The notes under the pieces: generated by a model | Told to the model about the DNA's origin: nothing | The model's database searches: none | What the model saw: only the letters and a program-made list of their open reading frames with translations | Shown here: positions 1 to 5,746 of the stretch, in pieces | Layout: each line of letters begins with the position of its first letter | How positions within the stretch are numbered: position 1 is the first letter of the stretch | From: Actinomycetota bacterium | Lineage (GTDB): Bacteria > Actinomycetota > Acidimicrobiia > IMCC26256 > PALSA-610 | Assembly (NCBI GenBank): GCA_030839105.1 | Contig: JAUZEI010000492.1 | Location: 1 to 5,750 of the forward strand | Length of the DNA: 5,750 nt | Direction: 5' to 3' | Position numbers and translations under genes: made by a program

Positions 1-203
1 AATCCGAGCCGGAACGCCTACACGGGTCGGCCGACGTGCGGCTGGAAGCCATTCCGACCGGCACTCGGCGCCGCATCGACGGCGAGTTCTTCGTCAAGGT
101 GCCGCTCGTCGGAGGAACCGCGGAACGCCGCATCGTGCCGGGACTCGTGACCCGAATGGGCGTGGAGGCGGTCGCGCTCACGGCCGCGCTCAGCGCGACA
201 TGA
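1..203 (+). CDS. DUF2505-like protein, C-terminal fragment
   Basis: The reading frame is open from base 3 to a TGA at 201-203 and gives the last 66 residues of a protein whose start lies outside the window. The fragment has a strand-like stretch, then the segment GEFFVKVPLVGGTAERRIV, then a helical Ala-rich tail (MGVEAVALTAAL). A 'V-x-VPLVGG-x-x-E' signature before a C-terminal helix is what I recall from the actinobacterial DUF2505 family, which belongs to the START/SRPBCC fold of hydrophobic-ligand-binding proteins; no enzymatic role is established. The 3' end overlaps the end of the convergent CAP lipoprotein gene by 14 bp, so neither transcript has room for an intergenic terminator. The family call rests on one motif and the fragment's secondary-structure pattern. 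That the frame is coding is supported by its G/C-rich third positions. Confidence 0.7.
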   Translation, partial: SEPERLHGSADVRLEAIPTGTRRRIDGEFFVKVPLVGGTAERRIVPGLVTRMGVEAVALTAALSAT

Positions 204-714
204 ACTCTTCCGCGACGTACACCGCGTTCCCCACGTAGGCGACACCGACCCCGACCGACGTGATCTGCGGGTTCAGCATGTTGTCGGCATGCGCCTTCGA
301 CTGCGCGAACCCGCCGATGATCCCGTCGATGTTCGTCTTCGGCGACGCGGACGCGACGTTCTCCTCGAGGCGTGTCCAGCCCGCGTTGATACCGCTCGCC
401 AAGTCGGAGTGACAGATGTTCGGGTTGCCGTTCGCGCCGATACCGCAACCGCCGCCCGCCATCCACGCCGACCACAACCGCGCTTTGTCCCCGAGGTTGG
501 AGTTCGCTTGAAGCGCGCCGAGACCGTGTTCGCCGCGGAACCAGTTGACCGCATCGACGAGTCGCTGTTCGGTGGAGGTAGGAGGTGGAGTCGACGAAGC
601 AGCACCTCCGGTCCTCGCTCGTACCTGGGCGCAACCGGCGAGTGCACCGACAAGAACGAACGCGGCGACTACGGAAGCGCATCGTTGAAGAAAGGAACTA
701 CTCCGCTCGGGCAT
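190..714 (-). CDS. CAP/SCP-domain secreted lipoprotein
   Basis: This 174-residue protein is predicted to be exported and lipid-anchored. Residues 13-27 are hydrophobic and end in a lipobox, LAGC, with Cys28 as the acylation site. A Ser/Thr/Pro-rich linker (about 38-48) follows, then a CAP (cysteine-rich secretory/antigen 5/PR-1) domain from about 49 to 172. Family landmarks are the N-terminal helix 'LVDAVNWFRGEHGL', His102 in 'CHSDL', Glu118 in 'LEENVA' (equivalent to the usual GENIA), His142 in 'KAHADNML', and the closing strand 'GVGVAY...YVAEEFM'. His102, Glu118 and His142 fit positions of the CAP cavity; Glu169 or Glu170 may supply the fourth. Cys90 and Cys101 could form a disulfide. Bacterial CAP proteins are extracellular with mostly unknown functions, so no substrate is assigned. 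The ATG at 714 is used because it places a short polar N-terminus before the signal core; no strong Shine-Dalgarno sequence is visible. It stands alone on its strand, downstream of a decayed amidohydrolase gene. Confidence 0.88.
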   Translation of the reverse strand: MPERSSSFLQRCASVVAAFVLVGALAGCAQVRARTGGAASSTPPPTSTEQRLVDAVNWFRGEHGLGALQANSNLGDKARLWSAWMAGGGCGIGANGNPNICHSDLASGINAGWTRLEENVASASPKTNIDGIIGGFAQSKAHADNMLNPQITSVGVGVAYVGNAVYVAEEFMSR

Positions 715-777
715 GGGTCGCAGTGTGCCCTACGCGCGCACGCGATATGCGGATCGGAGCAAAGTGGCTGGTCGTAG

Positions 778-1577
778 TCAGGCGCGCGGCACGGACTTCA
801 ACAACGCTTCATTCGCGTCATCCGGTAACGCGGCGAGTGGTTGGTGCAACTCCGCCACTATGGGTCCGAACTCTGCCGCTAACGGCGCGAGATCTTCGAG
901 CGAAAAGTCGTATAAGCGTGCCGCGTTCCCCTGCGAGAAATTGTTGTAACTCGTTCGGGTCGGTGTCGTGAAACAATTGACGGAGAGTTCACGCGTGAAC
1001 GGCCACGTTCCTTCGTCGTGTTGATGATCGCTGCCCAACATGAACCGATCTATACCGATCGCGTCGCGCGCGCATGCGTCTTCAGGGCCGGGTTGGCTCA
1101 CACCGACCCAACAGTTCTGGCGGAAGTACTCGCTGGCGAGACGAGCAGCTTGTGCTCGTCGGTGTAGCGCAGCTCGCCCGTCGATCCGGTCGTGTTGATC
1201 TTCTTGATGAGCGCGTCGAAGCGCTCGAGCCTCGGCGGCAACCACGCGCAGCCGATCTCCGTCATTACGAACTGCAAACGCGGATGACGTTCGAACACGC
1301 CCGACAGCAACAGCTGCACGAACGGTCGCTGCGTACCGGCGCGCCGTTCCGAACAACGCGCGCACCAATCCGAGAGCCAACGGTTGTGCGCGCGGAGACC
1401 GGCCCGCCGGTGCTCGTACTCGTCCGGCTAGGGAGGCCGGGCGAACAGCACGAAGCTGGGGCAGAACGGCGGCACGGTGTTCGGGAACACGACCTCGCCG
1501 ACGATGCCGTCGGCTTCGAGCTGAGCGTTGCGCAGCGCATCGTCCCAGTCAGCGTGCTCGACAGCGGCATCGTGACC
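778..1577 (-). pseudogene. Decayed amidohydrolase (amidohydro_2 family)
   Basis: Read on the minus strand, three frames together reconstruct much of a metal-dependent TIM-barrel amidohydrolase of the type common in mycobacteria and Acidimicrobiia. From 1562 the frame gives 'EHADWDDALRN', then 'FPNTVPPFCPSFVLFARPP', an in-frame TAG at 1428-1430, 'PDEYEHRRAGLRAHNRWL', then 'QRPFVQLLLSGVFERHP', 'MTEIGCAWLPPRLERFDAL' and 'TDEHKLLVS'. Near 1135 a base is missing and the next frame gives 'SEYFRQNCWVGVSQPGPEDA' and 'IGIDRFMLGSDHQHDEGTWP'. Near 986 a second base is lost, giving 'LRQLFHDTDPNELQQFLAG'. An extra C in the CCCC run at 928-931 restores the former frame for 'NAARLYDFSLEDLAPLAAEF' to a TGA at 778-780. 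From family knowledge, the N-terminal HxH metal-binding part is absent, and roughly 75-80 residues appear deleted at about 1334/1335. The number and variety of lesions make a working enzyme very unlikely. The open stretch 778-1380 is not a separate gene. Confidence 0.88.
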
Positions 1578-1647
1578 TCATTTCGGCGGCGCGGCGCGCA
1601 GGGCACCGCGGGGTGACACTGCTCGACCCGGCGCGCAGGCGAGACTC

Positions 1648-3519
1648 ATGCTCATGACCCTTCGCCGCATCGCCATCCTCATTACCGCGCTCGGACTCGT
1701 GCTGGGTGTCTCGGCGACTCCCGCTGTGGCCAACTCGGCGTGGCCGGTCTACAACGGCAACGCGCAACGCACGGGTAACGACACGTCCGAGCCGCAGCTG
1801 CTACCGGTTCATCACGCCTGGTCGCGTTCGGTGGATGCGGCCGTGTACGCGCAGCCTCTCGCCTACAACGGACGGATCTTCACCGCGACCGAGAACAACA
1901 CGGTGTACGCGCTCGACGCTCACGACGGAGGCATCCTCTGGTCCCGTCACCTCGGCGCGCCGATGCGCAACGTCCCTGCGCAGACGGGCTGCGGCAACGT
2001 CGACCCCTTGGGCATTCTGTCGACGCCGGTGATCGACACGAACACGCACACGATCTTCGTGCTCGTCACGATCCAGGACGGGTTCCGGAGCATCCATCAC
2101 CAGCTGATGGGGCTCGACACGCTCACAGGCGCGCTGAAGGTCTCGGCGAACGCCGATCCGGGGGCGCCGCAGAACCCGTTGAACATCCAGCAGCGCGCCG
2201 GCCTCGCGCTGGGCAACGGTCGCGTCTACATCGGCTACGGCGGATACTCGGGTGACTGCGGTCCGTACCACGGTTGGTTGGTGTCCCTCGACGAGGGTGG
2301 TCACGGCAAGGTTGCGTTCAACGTCACACCCACGCAGGGTCTCGGCGCGATCTGGGCGACCGGCGGAGCGAGTATCGACACCCGCGGCAACGTGTACGTG
2401 TCGACGGGCAACCCCGACCCGACCAACGGGAACTTCGGTGAGAGCGTCCTGAAGTTCGACAACACGGCGGGGATGCACCGCACCGGCGCCTTCAAGACCT
2501 TCCCCGGCGGCGACAACGATCTGTCATCGGTCGCGCCGTCCATCCTCCCGAACAACATGCTGTTCCAGATCGGGAAGCAGCAGACCGGCTTCCTCGTCGA
2601 CACGAACTCGATGACGGCCCTGAAGTCGTTGCACATGTGCAACGGAGTCGAGGCCTTCGGGACCAACGCCTTCGACGGCTCACGCCTCTTCGTGCCGTGC
2701 CTGAATCACATTCAGGAGGTCAACGTCGACGTCGCACACCGGACGATGTCGCTCGGTTGGACCGGTCCGAACACCGGCGCCGCGGGATCACCGATCCTCG
2801 CGGCGGGGAGCCTCTGGTCGATCGACCGGGTGTCGGGAACGATGTACGTGCTCGATCCCGCGACCGGCGCCGTGCGCAAGACCTTCCCGGTCGGGCCGGT
2901 CGCTCACTTCGCCGCCCCCTCCGCCGCGCTCGGACTCGTACTCGTACCGACCTTGGGTGCGATCAGCGCGTATGCGGGTCCTTCGGGTGTACCTCCGCAC
3001 GCGCCGAACGCGTGTCTGCGGCAGAAGAACCACAACGGGTACTGGGTTGCGGGAAGCGACGGCAACATCTTCCCCTTCGGTGGTGCGCCCGGCTGCGGTT
3101 CCCTCGTCGGCGTCTCGCTCGCGCGCCCGATCGTCGGCATGGCGGGCCGCGCAACGGCCGGCTACTGGTTGGTCGCGTCCGACGGCGGGATCTTCGCGTT
3201 CGGCGACGCGAAGTTCCGCGGCTCGATGGGGGGTCAACGTCTGAATCAGCCGATGGTGGGCATGGCGCGCACGCCGACGGGGCGCGGATACTGGACCGTC
3301 GCCGGAGACGGCGGGGTGTTCTCGTTCGGCGACGCGGCGTTCAAGGGTTCGACGGGCGACATTCGCCTCGTTTCGCCGATCGTCGGGATGGAGGGTCAGG
3401 GCGCGGGATACCGGTTCGTCGCGGGCGATGGCGGCGTGTTCGCGTTCGGCCTGACATTCAGCGGTTCGGCGGCCGGTCTCACGACGGCTGCGCCCGCCGT
3501 TGCGATGGCGCACGACTGA
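1648..3519 (+). CDS. Secreted PQQ-like beta-propeller protein with C-terminal GYWLVASDGG repeats
   Basis: This 623-residue protein starts with a Sec-type signal peptide: Arg6-Arg7, a hydrophobic core at 8-22, and likely cleavage after ATPAVA (Ala28). The mature part opens with 'AWPVYNGNAQRTG', a usual beginning of PQQ-like (quinoprotein-type) propellers. Clear blade motifs follow, for example residues 66-98, ending 'NTVYALDAHDGGILW', and a late one near 388-415 containing 'MYVLDPATGAVRKTF'. The propeller occupies about 30-450. Residues 464-623 hold four tandem repeats. Cysteines 115, 204, 331, 351, 456 and 483 are even in number, as expected for a disulfide-bearing exported protein; Cys456 and Cys483 flank the first repeat. 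No catalytic PQQ-dehydrogenase signature was recognised, so binding or scaffolding is as likely as catalysis. The start could be ATG 1648 or ATG 1654; AGGCGAG at 1637-1643 could serve either, and the signal peptide is unaffected. Its stop is 25 bp from the end of the convergent lyase-family gene. Confidence 0.88.
   Translation: MLMTLRRIAILITALGLVLGVSATPAVANSAWPVYNGNAQRTGNDTSEPQLLPVHHAWSRSVDAAVYAQPLAYNGRIFTATENNTVYALDAHDGGILWSRHLGAPMRNVPAQTGCGNVDPLGILSTPVIDTNTHTIFVLVTIQDGFRSIHHQLMGLDTLTGALKVSANADPGAPQNPLNIQQRAGLALGNGRVYIGYGGYSGDCGPYHGWLVSLDEGGHGKVAFNVTPTQGLGAIWATGGASIDTRGNVYVSTGNPDPTNGNFGESVLKFDNTAGMHRTGAFKTFPGGDNDLSSVAPSILPNNMLFQIGKQQTGFLVDTNSMTALKSLHMCNGVEAFGTNAFDGSRLFVPCLNHIQEVNVDVAHRTMSLGWTGPNTGAAGSPILAAGSLWSIDRVSGTMYVLDPATGAVRKTFPVGPVAHFAAPSAALGLVLVPTLGAISAYAGPSGVPPHAPNACLRQKNHNGYWVAGSDGNIFPFGGAPGCGSLVGVSLARPIVGMAGRATAGYWLVASDGGIFAFGDAKFRGSMGGQRLNQPMVGMARTPTGRGYWTVAGDGGVFSFGDAAFKGSTGDIRLVSPIVGMEGQGAGYRFVAGDGGVFAFGLTFSGSAAGLTTAAPAVAMAHD
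3037..3516 (+). repeat. Four tandem repeats of about 40 codons (GYW-x-VASDGG-x-F-x-FGDA type)
   Basis: Within the propeller protein, copies begin at residues 464, 505, 547 and 587, so the first three units are 41, 42 and 40 residues long and the last is 37. The shared pattern is GYW-x-VA-x-DGG-[IV]-F-x-FG-x-A-x-F-x-GS, then a short loop, then L-x-x-P-[IV]-VGMA. Copy 2 reads 'GYWLVASDGGIFAFGDAKF' and copy 3 'GYWTVAGDGGVFSFGDAAF'. Copy 1 is diverged (DGNIFPFGG, with a cysteine), and copy 4 has lost the Trp (GYR) and the Asp-Ala. This repeat type is widespread in exported proteins of Acidimicrobiia and relatives. It looks like beta-propeller blades, but its function is unknown to me. Confidence 0.85.
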
Positions 3520-3544
3520 TCAGCCGTCGCCTACCGGTGCGCCG

Positions 3545-4357
3545 TCAGCGGAAGGCGTCGCGGGCGGGTCCGGCTGACGCGGCCAGGCTCCAAAAACCGT
3601 ACGTGCCGCTCTCGAGAAATTCCTTCGCAGCCTCGACGGTCGCGCCGAGGGCGACGAGATTGAACCCGCTGCCGACCGAGATCCGCCGCACCCCTGCAGC
3701 TCCGAGGTCGGCGACCGGTGGCACGTTCGGGAGCGCGAGCACATTGACCGGCAGATCAACGGATGAGACGACGGAGCGGATGTCGTCGATGTTCGACAGT
3801 CCCGGCGCGTACAGGACGTCGGCGCCGGCCGCCTGGTAGGCCTGCAATCGCGCGATGGTGTCGGCGAGGTCGGACCGGCCGTGCAGCAGGTTCTCGGCCC
3901 GGGCGGTGATGACGAAGTGCGGTCCGGAGCCGTGCGCGGCTTCTGCCGCGGCGGTCACCCGCTCCGCCGCGAGGGAGCGTTCGTAGATCGGGTCGTCCCG
4001 CTTGCGCGAGTAGTCCTCGACCGAACCGCCCGCGGCGCCGGTCGCGACCAGCTTTCCGATGTTGACGGCCACCGCGGCCGGGTCATCGGCGAAGGCGTTC
4101 TCGAAGTCGACGTTGAGCGGGATGTCGGTGGCACTCGCGAGTGCAGTCGCGTGCTCGAGGATCTCGGCAAGGGTGACGTGGCCGTCGAGGCGTCCGAGTG
4201 TGGCGGCGTGGCCCGCGCTCGTCGTCGCGAACGCGGAGAACCCGAGGTGCGCGAACACCTTCGCCGTCCCGGGATCCCAGGCATTCGGGAGGAGCAAGGG
4301 TGCGTCGCCGTGGTGGAGAGCCAGAAACCGGTCGCACTTCTCGGCGTGTGTGCTCAT
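3545..4357 (-). CDS. Isocitrate lyase/PEP mutase-family enzyme
   Basis: This 270-residue cytoplasmic protein has the length and motif order of the phosphoenolpyruvate mutase/isocitrate lyase superfamily, whose members make or break C-C or C-P bonds in small 2-oxo or carboxylic acids using Mg2+. Visible landmarks are 'LPNAWDPGTAKVFAHLGFSA' and 'ATTSAGHAA' (residues 23-52), the metal-site strand 'PLNVDFENAFADDP' (Asp84, Glu86), 'GGSVEDYSR' (Glu114, Asp115), 'FVITARAENLLHGR' (Arg153), 'AYQAAGADVLYAPGL' (173-187), and 'VRRISVGSG' near the C-terminus. The isocitrate lyase signature KKCGH is absent, so it is not a glyoxylate-cycle enzyme. It fits the '2-methylisocitrate lyase/carboxyphosphonoenolpyruvate mutase-like' group, where the actual substrate cannot be read from sequence. 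The ATG at 4357 is chosen because family homology starts within its first residues; the frame stays open farther upstream, but that part has no family character. It is divergent from the hydratase-family gene. Confidence 0.88.
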   Translation of the reverse strand: MSTHAEKCDRFLALHHGDAPLLLPNAWDPGTAKVFAHLGFSAFATTSAGHAATLGRLDGHVTLAEILEHATALASATDIPLNVDFENAFADDPAAVAVNIGKLVATGAAGGSVEDYSRKRDDPIYERSLAAERVTAAAEAAHGSGPHFVITARAENLLHGRSDLADTIARLQAYQAAGADVLYAPGLSNIDDIRSVVSSVDLPVNVLALPNVPPVADLGAAGVRRISVGSGFNLVALGATVEAAKEFLESGTYGFWSLAASAGPARDAFR

Positions 4358-4363
4358 GGTTGC

Positions 4364-4369
4364 AACGTA
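4364..4369 (-). promoter_or_regulatory. Possible -10 element of a leaderless promoter
   Basis: Read on the minus strand the hexamer is TACGTT, matching the actinobacterial TAnnnT -10 pattern. It ends six bases before the ATG at 4357. No Shine-Dalgarno sequence lies between it and that ATG. This spacing would put the transcription start at or next to the A of the start codon, so the mRNA would be leaderless. The candidate -35 (TTCCCC, 17 bp upstream) is poor, so the call is tentative. Confidence 0.35.
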
Positions 4370-4456
4370 TCGGCGCGTCGGCGAGCGGGGAACAGATTTT
4401 GCCGGCGTGTTCGGGAGCGCTGTCCGAGAACGACCGGCGTTGCGGACGCGGGCGCC

Positions 4457-4462
4457 AAAGGG
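4457..4462 (+). promoter_or_regulatory. Ribosome binding site for the hydratase-family gene
   Basis: AAAGGG is the only Shine-Dalgarno-like sequence in the 118 bp divergent intergenic region. It lies 13 bases before the GTG at 4476, slightly far but usable, and 25 before a second in-frame GTG at 4488. The ATG at 4468 is better spaced but is in the wrong frame for the enoyl-CoA hydratase protein. This site therefore favours GTG 4476 as the start. Confidence 0.4.
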
Positions 4463-4475
4463 TACGAATGACGAC

Positions 4476-5252
4476 GTGGGCGACACCGTGCAGTACGAGC
4501 TCGACGGACACGTCACGACGATCACGTACAACCGACCGGATGCGTTGAACGCGATCAACGGCGAGATGCGACGCGATCTCAACGACGCGTTCAGCCGCTT
4601 CCGCGACGAAGAGGATGCCTGGATCGCGATCGTGACCGGCGCGGGCAAGGCCTTCTGCGCCGGTGCCGATCTCCGAGACGGCGCCGGTTCGGCGGGCGAC
4701 TTTCCGGGCACGTTCTGGGAGAAGCCGACGATCAACTCGTTCGAGAGCGGATGGGAGATCTTCAAGCCGGTCATCGCCGCGGTCAATGGCTACTGCCTCG
4801 GCTACGGACTCACGCTCGTGACGTGGTGCGATTTCGTGATCGCGAGCGAGGAGGCGTCGTTCGCCTTTCCCGAGGTCCGGATCGGCGTGCCGACGATCGT
4901 CGGGGCGATCCGCCTGCCGCAACGGCTGCGTTGGCACGATGCGATGGAACTGCTCCTGACCGGCGAGCGCATCGACGCGACGCGCGCCAAGGAGATCGGT
5001 CTGGTCGGGTCGGTCGTGGAAGCCGACGACCTCATGCCGGCGGCGCGGCGCCTCGCAGCCCGATTGTCGGCCGGTGCGCCTTTGGCCCAGCGCGCGATCA
5101 AGGAGGTGGCGGTGCGGTCGCAGCACTTGCCGCCGCTCGAGGCGATCCGCTTCGGCGAGACGATGCGCAAGCTGGCGGCCACGACCGAAGATGCCGCCGA
5201 GGGCGGCCGCGCCTTCGCGGAGAAGCGACCGCCGGAGTGGCAAGCGCGCTGA
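4476..5252 (+). CDS. Enoyl-CoA hydratase/isomerase-family protein
   Basis: This 258-residue protein has the usual length of the crotonase superfamily, which acts on acyl-CoA thioesters. Motifs in order are 'TYNRPDALNAINGEM' (residues 17-31); the first oxyanion-hole loop 'GKAFCAGADL' (57-66); 'FKPVIAAVNGYCLGYG' (96-111), which carries the second oxyanion-hole glycine; 'CDFVIASEEASFAFPEVRIG' (118-137); and 'DAMELLLTGERIDATRAKEIGLV' (155-177), given here only as a landmark. The Glu corresponding to rat mitochondrial hydratase Glu164 is present (Glu133, in FPE). The Glu144 position is Thr113 (LGYGLTL instead of LGGGCEL), so classical syn-hydration with two glutamates is doubtful, and another crotonase-type reaction such as isomerisation or hydrolysis is possible. 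The pathway is unknown, but fatty-acid or related acyl-CoA catabolism is the natural setting. GTG 4476 is preferred as start because an AAAGGG precedes it and homology begins just after it. The frame is open much farther upstream, but that stretch lies opposite the lyase gene. Confidence 0.9.
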   Translation: MGDTVQYELDGHVTTITYNRPDALNAINGEMRRDLNDAFSRFRDEEDAWIAIVTGAGKAFCAGADLRDGAGSAGDFPGTFWEKPTINSFESGWEIFKPVIAAVNGYCLGYGLTLVTWCDFVIASEEASFAFPEVRIGVPTIVGAIRLPQRLRWHDAMELLLTGERIDATRAKEIGLVGSVVEADDLMPAARRLAARLSAGAPLAQRAIKEVAVRSQHLPPLEAIRFGETMRKLAATTEDAAEGGRAFAEKRPPEWQAR

Positions 5253-5283
5253 GCCCGGCGCAACGGTTGTGCTCGAATCCGAG

Positions 5284-5315
5284 GTCACCGCGTGACGAAC
5301 CGGCTCGCGGTCACG
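5284..5315. repeat. Short inverted repeats GTCAC/GTGAC
   Basis: GTCAC (5284-5288) and GTGAC (5292-5296) form a perfect five-base stem with a three-base loop. CGTGAC (5291-5296) can alternatively pair with GTCACG (5310-5315). The cluster begins 31 bases after the hydratase-family stop codon. There is no T-run, so an intrinsic terminator of the standard type is not supported. It could be a weak GC-rich terminator, a protein site, or chance in GC-rich DNA. Confidence 0.3.
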
Positions 5316-5396
5316 ATCCTTGTACGAGACGATCCCCGGCCGCGCCGCGCAGACCACCGGAATGGCGTTGACCCCGGCCACACGCGCCGCCGAGCT
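5316..5396 (-). pseudogene. Possible remnant of a dihydrodipicolinate reductase-like dehydrogenase C-terminus
   Basis: On the minus strand one frame reads 'SSAARVAGVNAIPVVCAARP' followed by 'GIVSYKD'. The pattern (A-x-R-V-V-N-A-I-P-x-V-C-A-A-x-P-G-I-x-T-x-x-D) is, from memory, the C-terminal signature of actinobacterial NAD(P)H-dependent dehydrogenases annotated as dihydrodipicolinate reductase or 2,4-diaminopentanoate dehydrogenase-like. No start, cofactor-binding domain or convincing upstream homology is present, and the frame runs on into the antisense of the hydratase gene. A truncated, decayed gene end is the simplest reading; a chance resemblance is possible because only about 25 residues match. 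Confidence 0.4.
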
Positions 5397-5451
5397 GCGG
5401 TGACTTGCGACACGATTCGATGGCGTCTCTTCCCGCGCCGGCCGGGCCAGT

Positions 5452-5456
5452 GGAAG
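5452..5456 (+). promoter_or_regulatory. Shine-Dalgarno sequence for the small helical protein
   Basis: GGAAG lies eight bases before the ATG at 5465, an ideal distance. This chooses 5465 over the upstream in-frame ATG at 5405 and the downstream in-frame ATG at 5477. Confidence 0.5.
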
Positions 5457-5464
5457 ATGGCGCG

Positions 5465-5746
5465 ATGGACGGCGGCATGGCAGTCAATTCGGATCGGTAC
5501 GCGGCGAGTCCGCTCGTCGCGTACGACCGCGCACTCGAAACGGCGACAGACCTGCTGCGGATGCACGTCTCCCCGACGGTGATCGGATACGAGCTCCGGC
5601 GCCAGCACGGTTTCACCGAGGCACAAACCGCAGTGCTTATCCACGAGGCATCGCTGCTGGTCCCCCGGCGAGACCCGGAGCGCGAGCAGCGAGATCGGTC
5701 ACATCGCGACGACCGCGGTCGACTCCGGAAGCTCGGCGGCGGATGA
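5465..5746 (+). CDS. Small helical protein of unknown function
   Basis: This 93-residue protein is not one I recognise. The middle (about residues 18-66) is predicted helical and has the look of a real fold: 'LVAYDRALETATDLLRMHV', then 'SPTVIGYELRRQHGFTEAQT' and 'AVLIHEASLLV'. The spacing of hydrophobic residues suggests two or three packed helices, loosely like a small DNA- or protein-binding bundle. The C-terminal third (about 67-93) is highly charged, rich in Arg, Asp and Glu, and probably disordered. There is no signal peptide, membrane segment or cysteine. Good ribosome-binding-site spacing and G/C-rich third positions support coding. The stop TGA at 5744-5746 overlaps an ATG at 5743-5745 (ATGA), so a following gene could be translationally coupled, but only five bases after that ATG lie in the window. 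Function should be left unassigned. Confidence 0.6.
   Translation: MDGGMAVNSDRYAASPLVAYDRALETATDLLRMHVSPTVIGYELRRQHGFTEAQTAVLIHEASLLVPRRDPEREQRDRSHRDDRGRLRKLGGG

Larger units (their letters stand above)
5253..5464. other. Intergenic region without an intact gene
   Basis: About 210 bp separate the hydratase-family stop from the next likely start. Frames here are open by composition, but none of the plus-strand translations looks like a protein. Two things stand out: a cluster of GTCAC/GTGAC inverted copies at 5284-5315 and a minus-strand peptide resembling a dehydrogenase C-terminus at 5316-5396. No tRNA-like fold or promoter motif was recognised. Confidence 0.6.

Noticed and set aside
778..1380. 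200-codon minus-strand open frame as an independent gene
   Set aside because: Only its part below about 1135 matches the amidohydrolase, and even there 18 codons are out of frame. The first 80 or so residues are Arg/Ala-rich out-of-frame readings of the same decayed gene.
1801..2478. 225-codon minus-strand open frame
   Set aside because: It lies opposite the propeller gene, is dominated by Arg, Val and Asp as expected for antisense of GC-rich coding DNA, and shows no family motif.
3516..3523. CTGATCAG palindrome at the propeller gene stop, as a terminator
   Set aside because: An eight-base palindrome without loop or T-run cannot form a stable terminator hairpin. The 25 bp convergent gap shows no other hairpin.
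2637..3839. 400-codon plus-strand open frame
   Set aside because: It is the shifted frame of the propeller gene's repeat region, with extreme Arg content, and it runs on through the antisense of the lyase gene.
4059..4475. N-terminal extension of the hydratase-family protein
   Set aside because: The frame is open, but it overlaps the divergent lyase gene and has no crotonase-family sequence; homology begins just after GTG 4476.
4358..4786. N-terminal extension of the lyase-family protein
   Set aside because: It is open in frame but lies across the intergenic region and opposite the hydratase gene, and family homology begins at the ATG at 4357.
4083..5381. 432-codon minus-strand open frame
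   Set aside because: It is the antisense of the hydratase-family gene. Only the first 25 or so residues (5316-5381) resemble a protein, and these are reported separately as a possible remnant.
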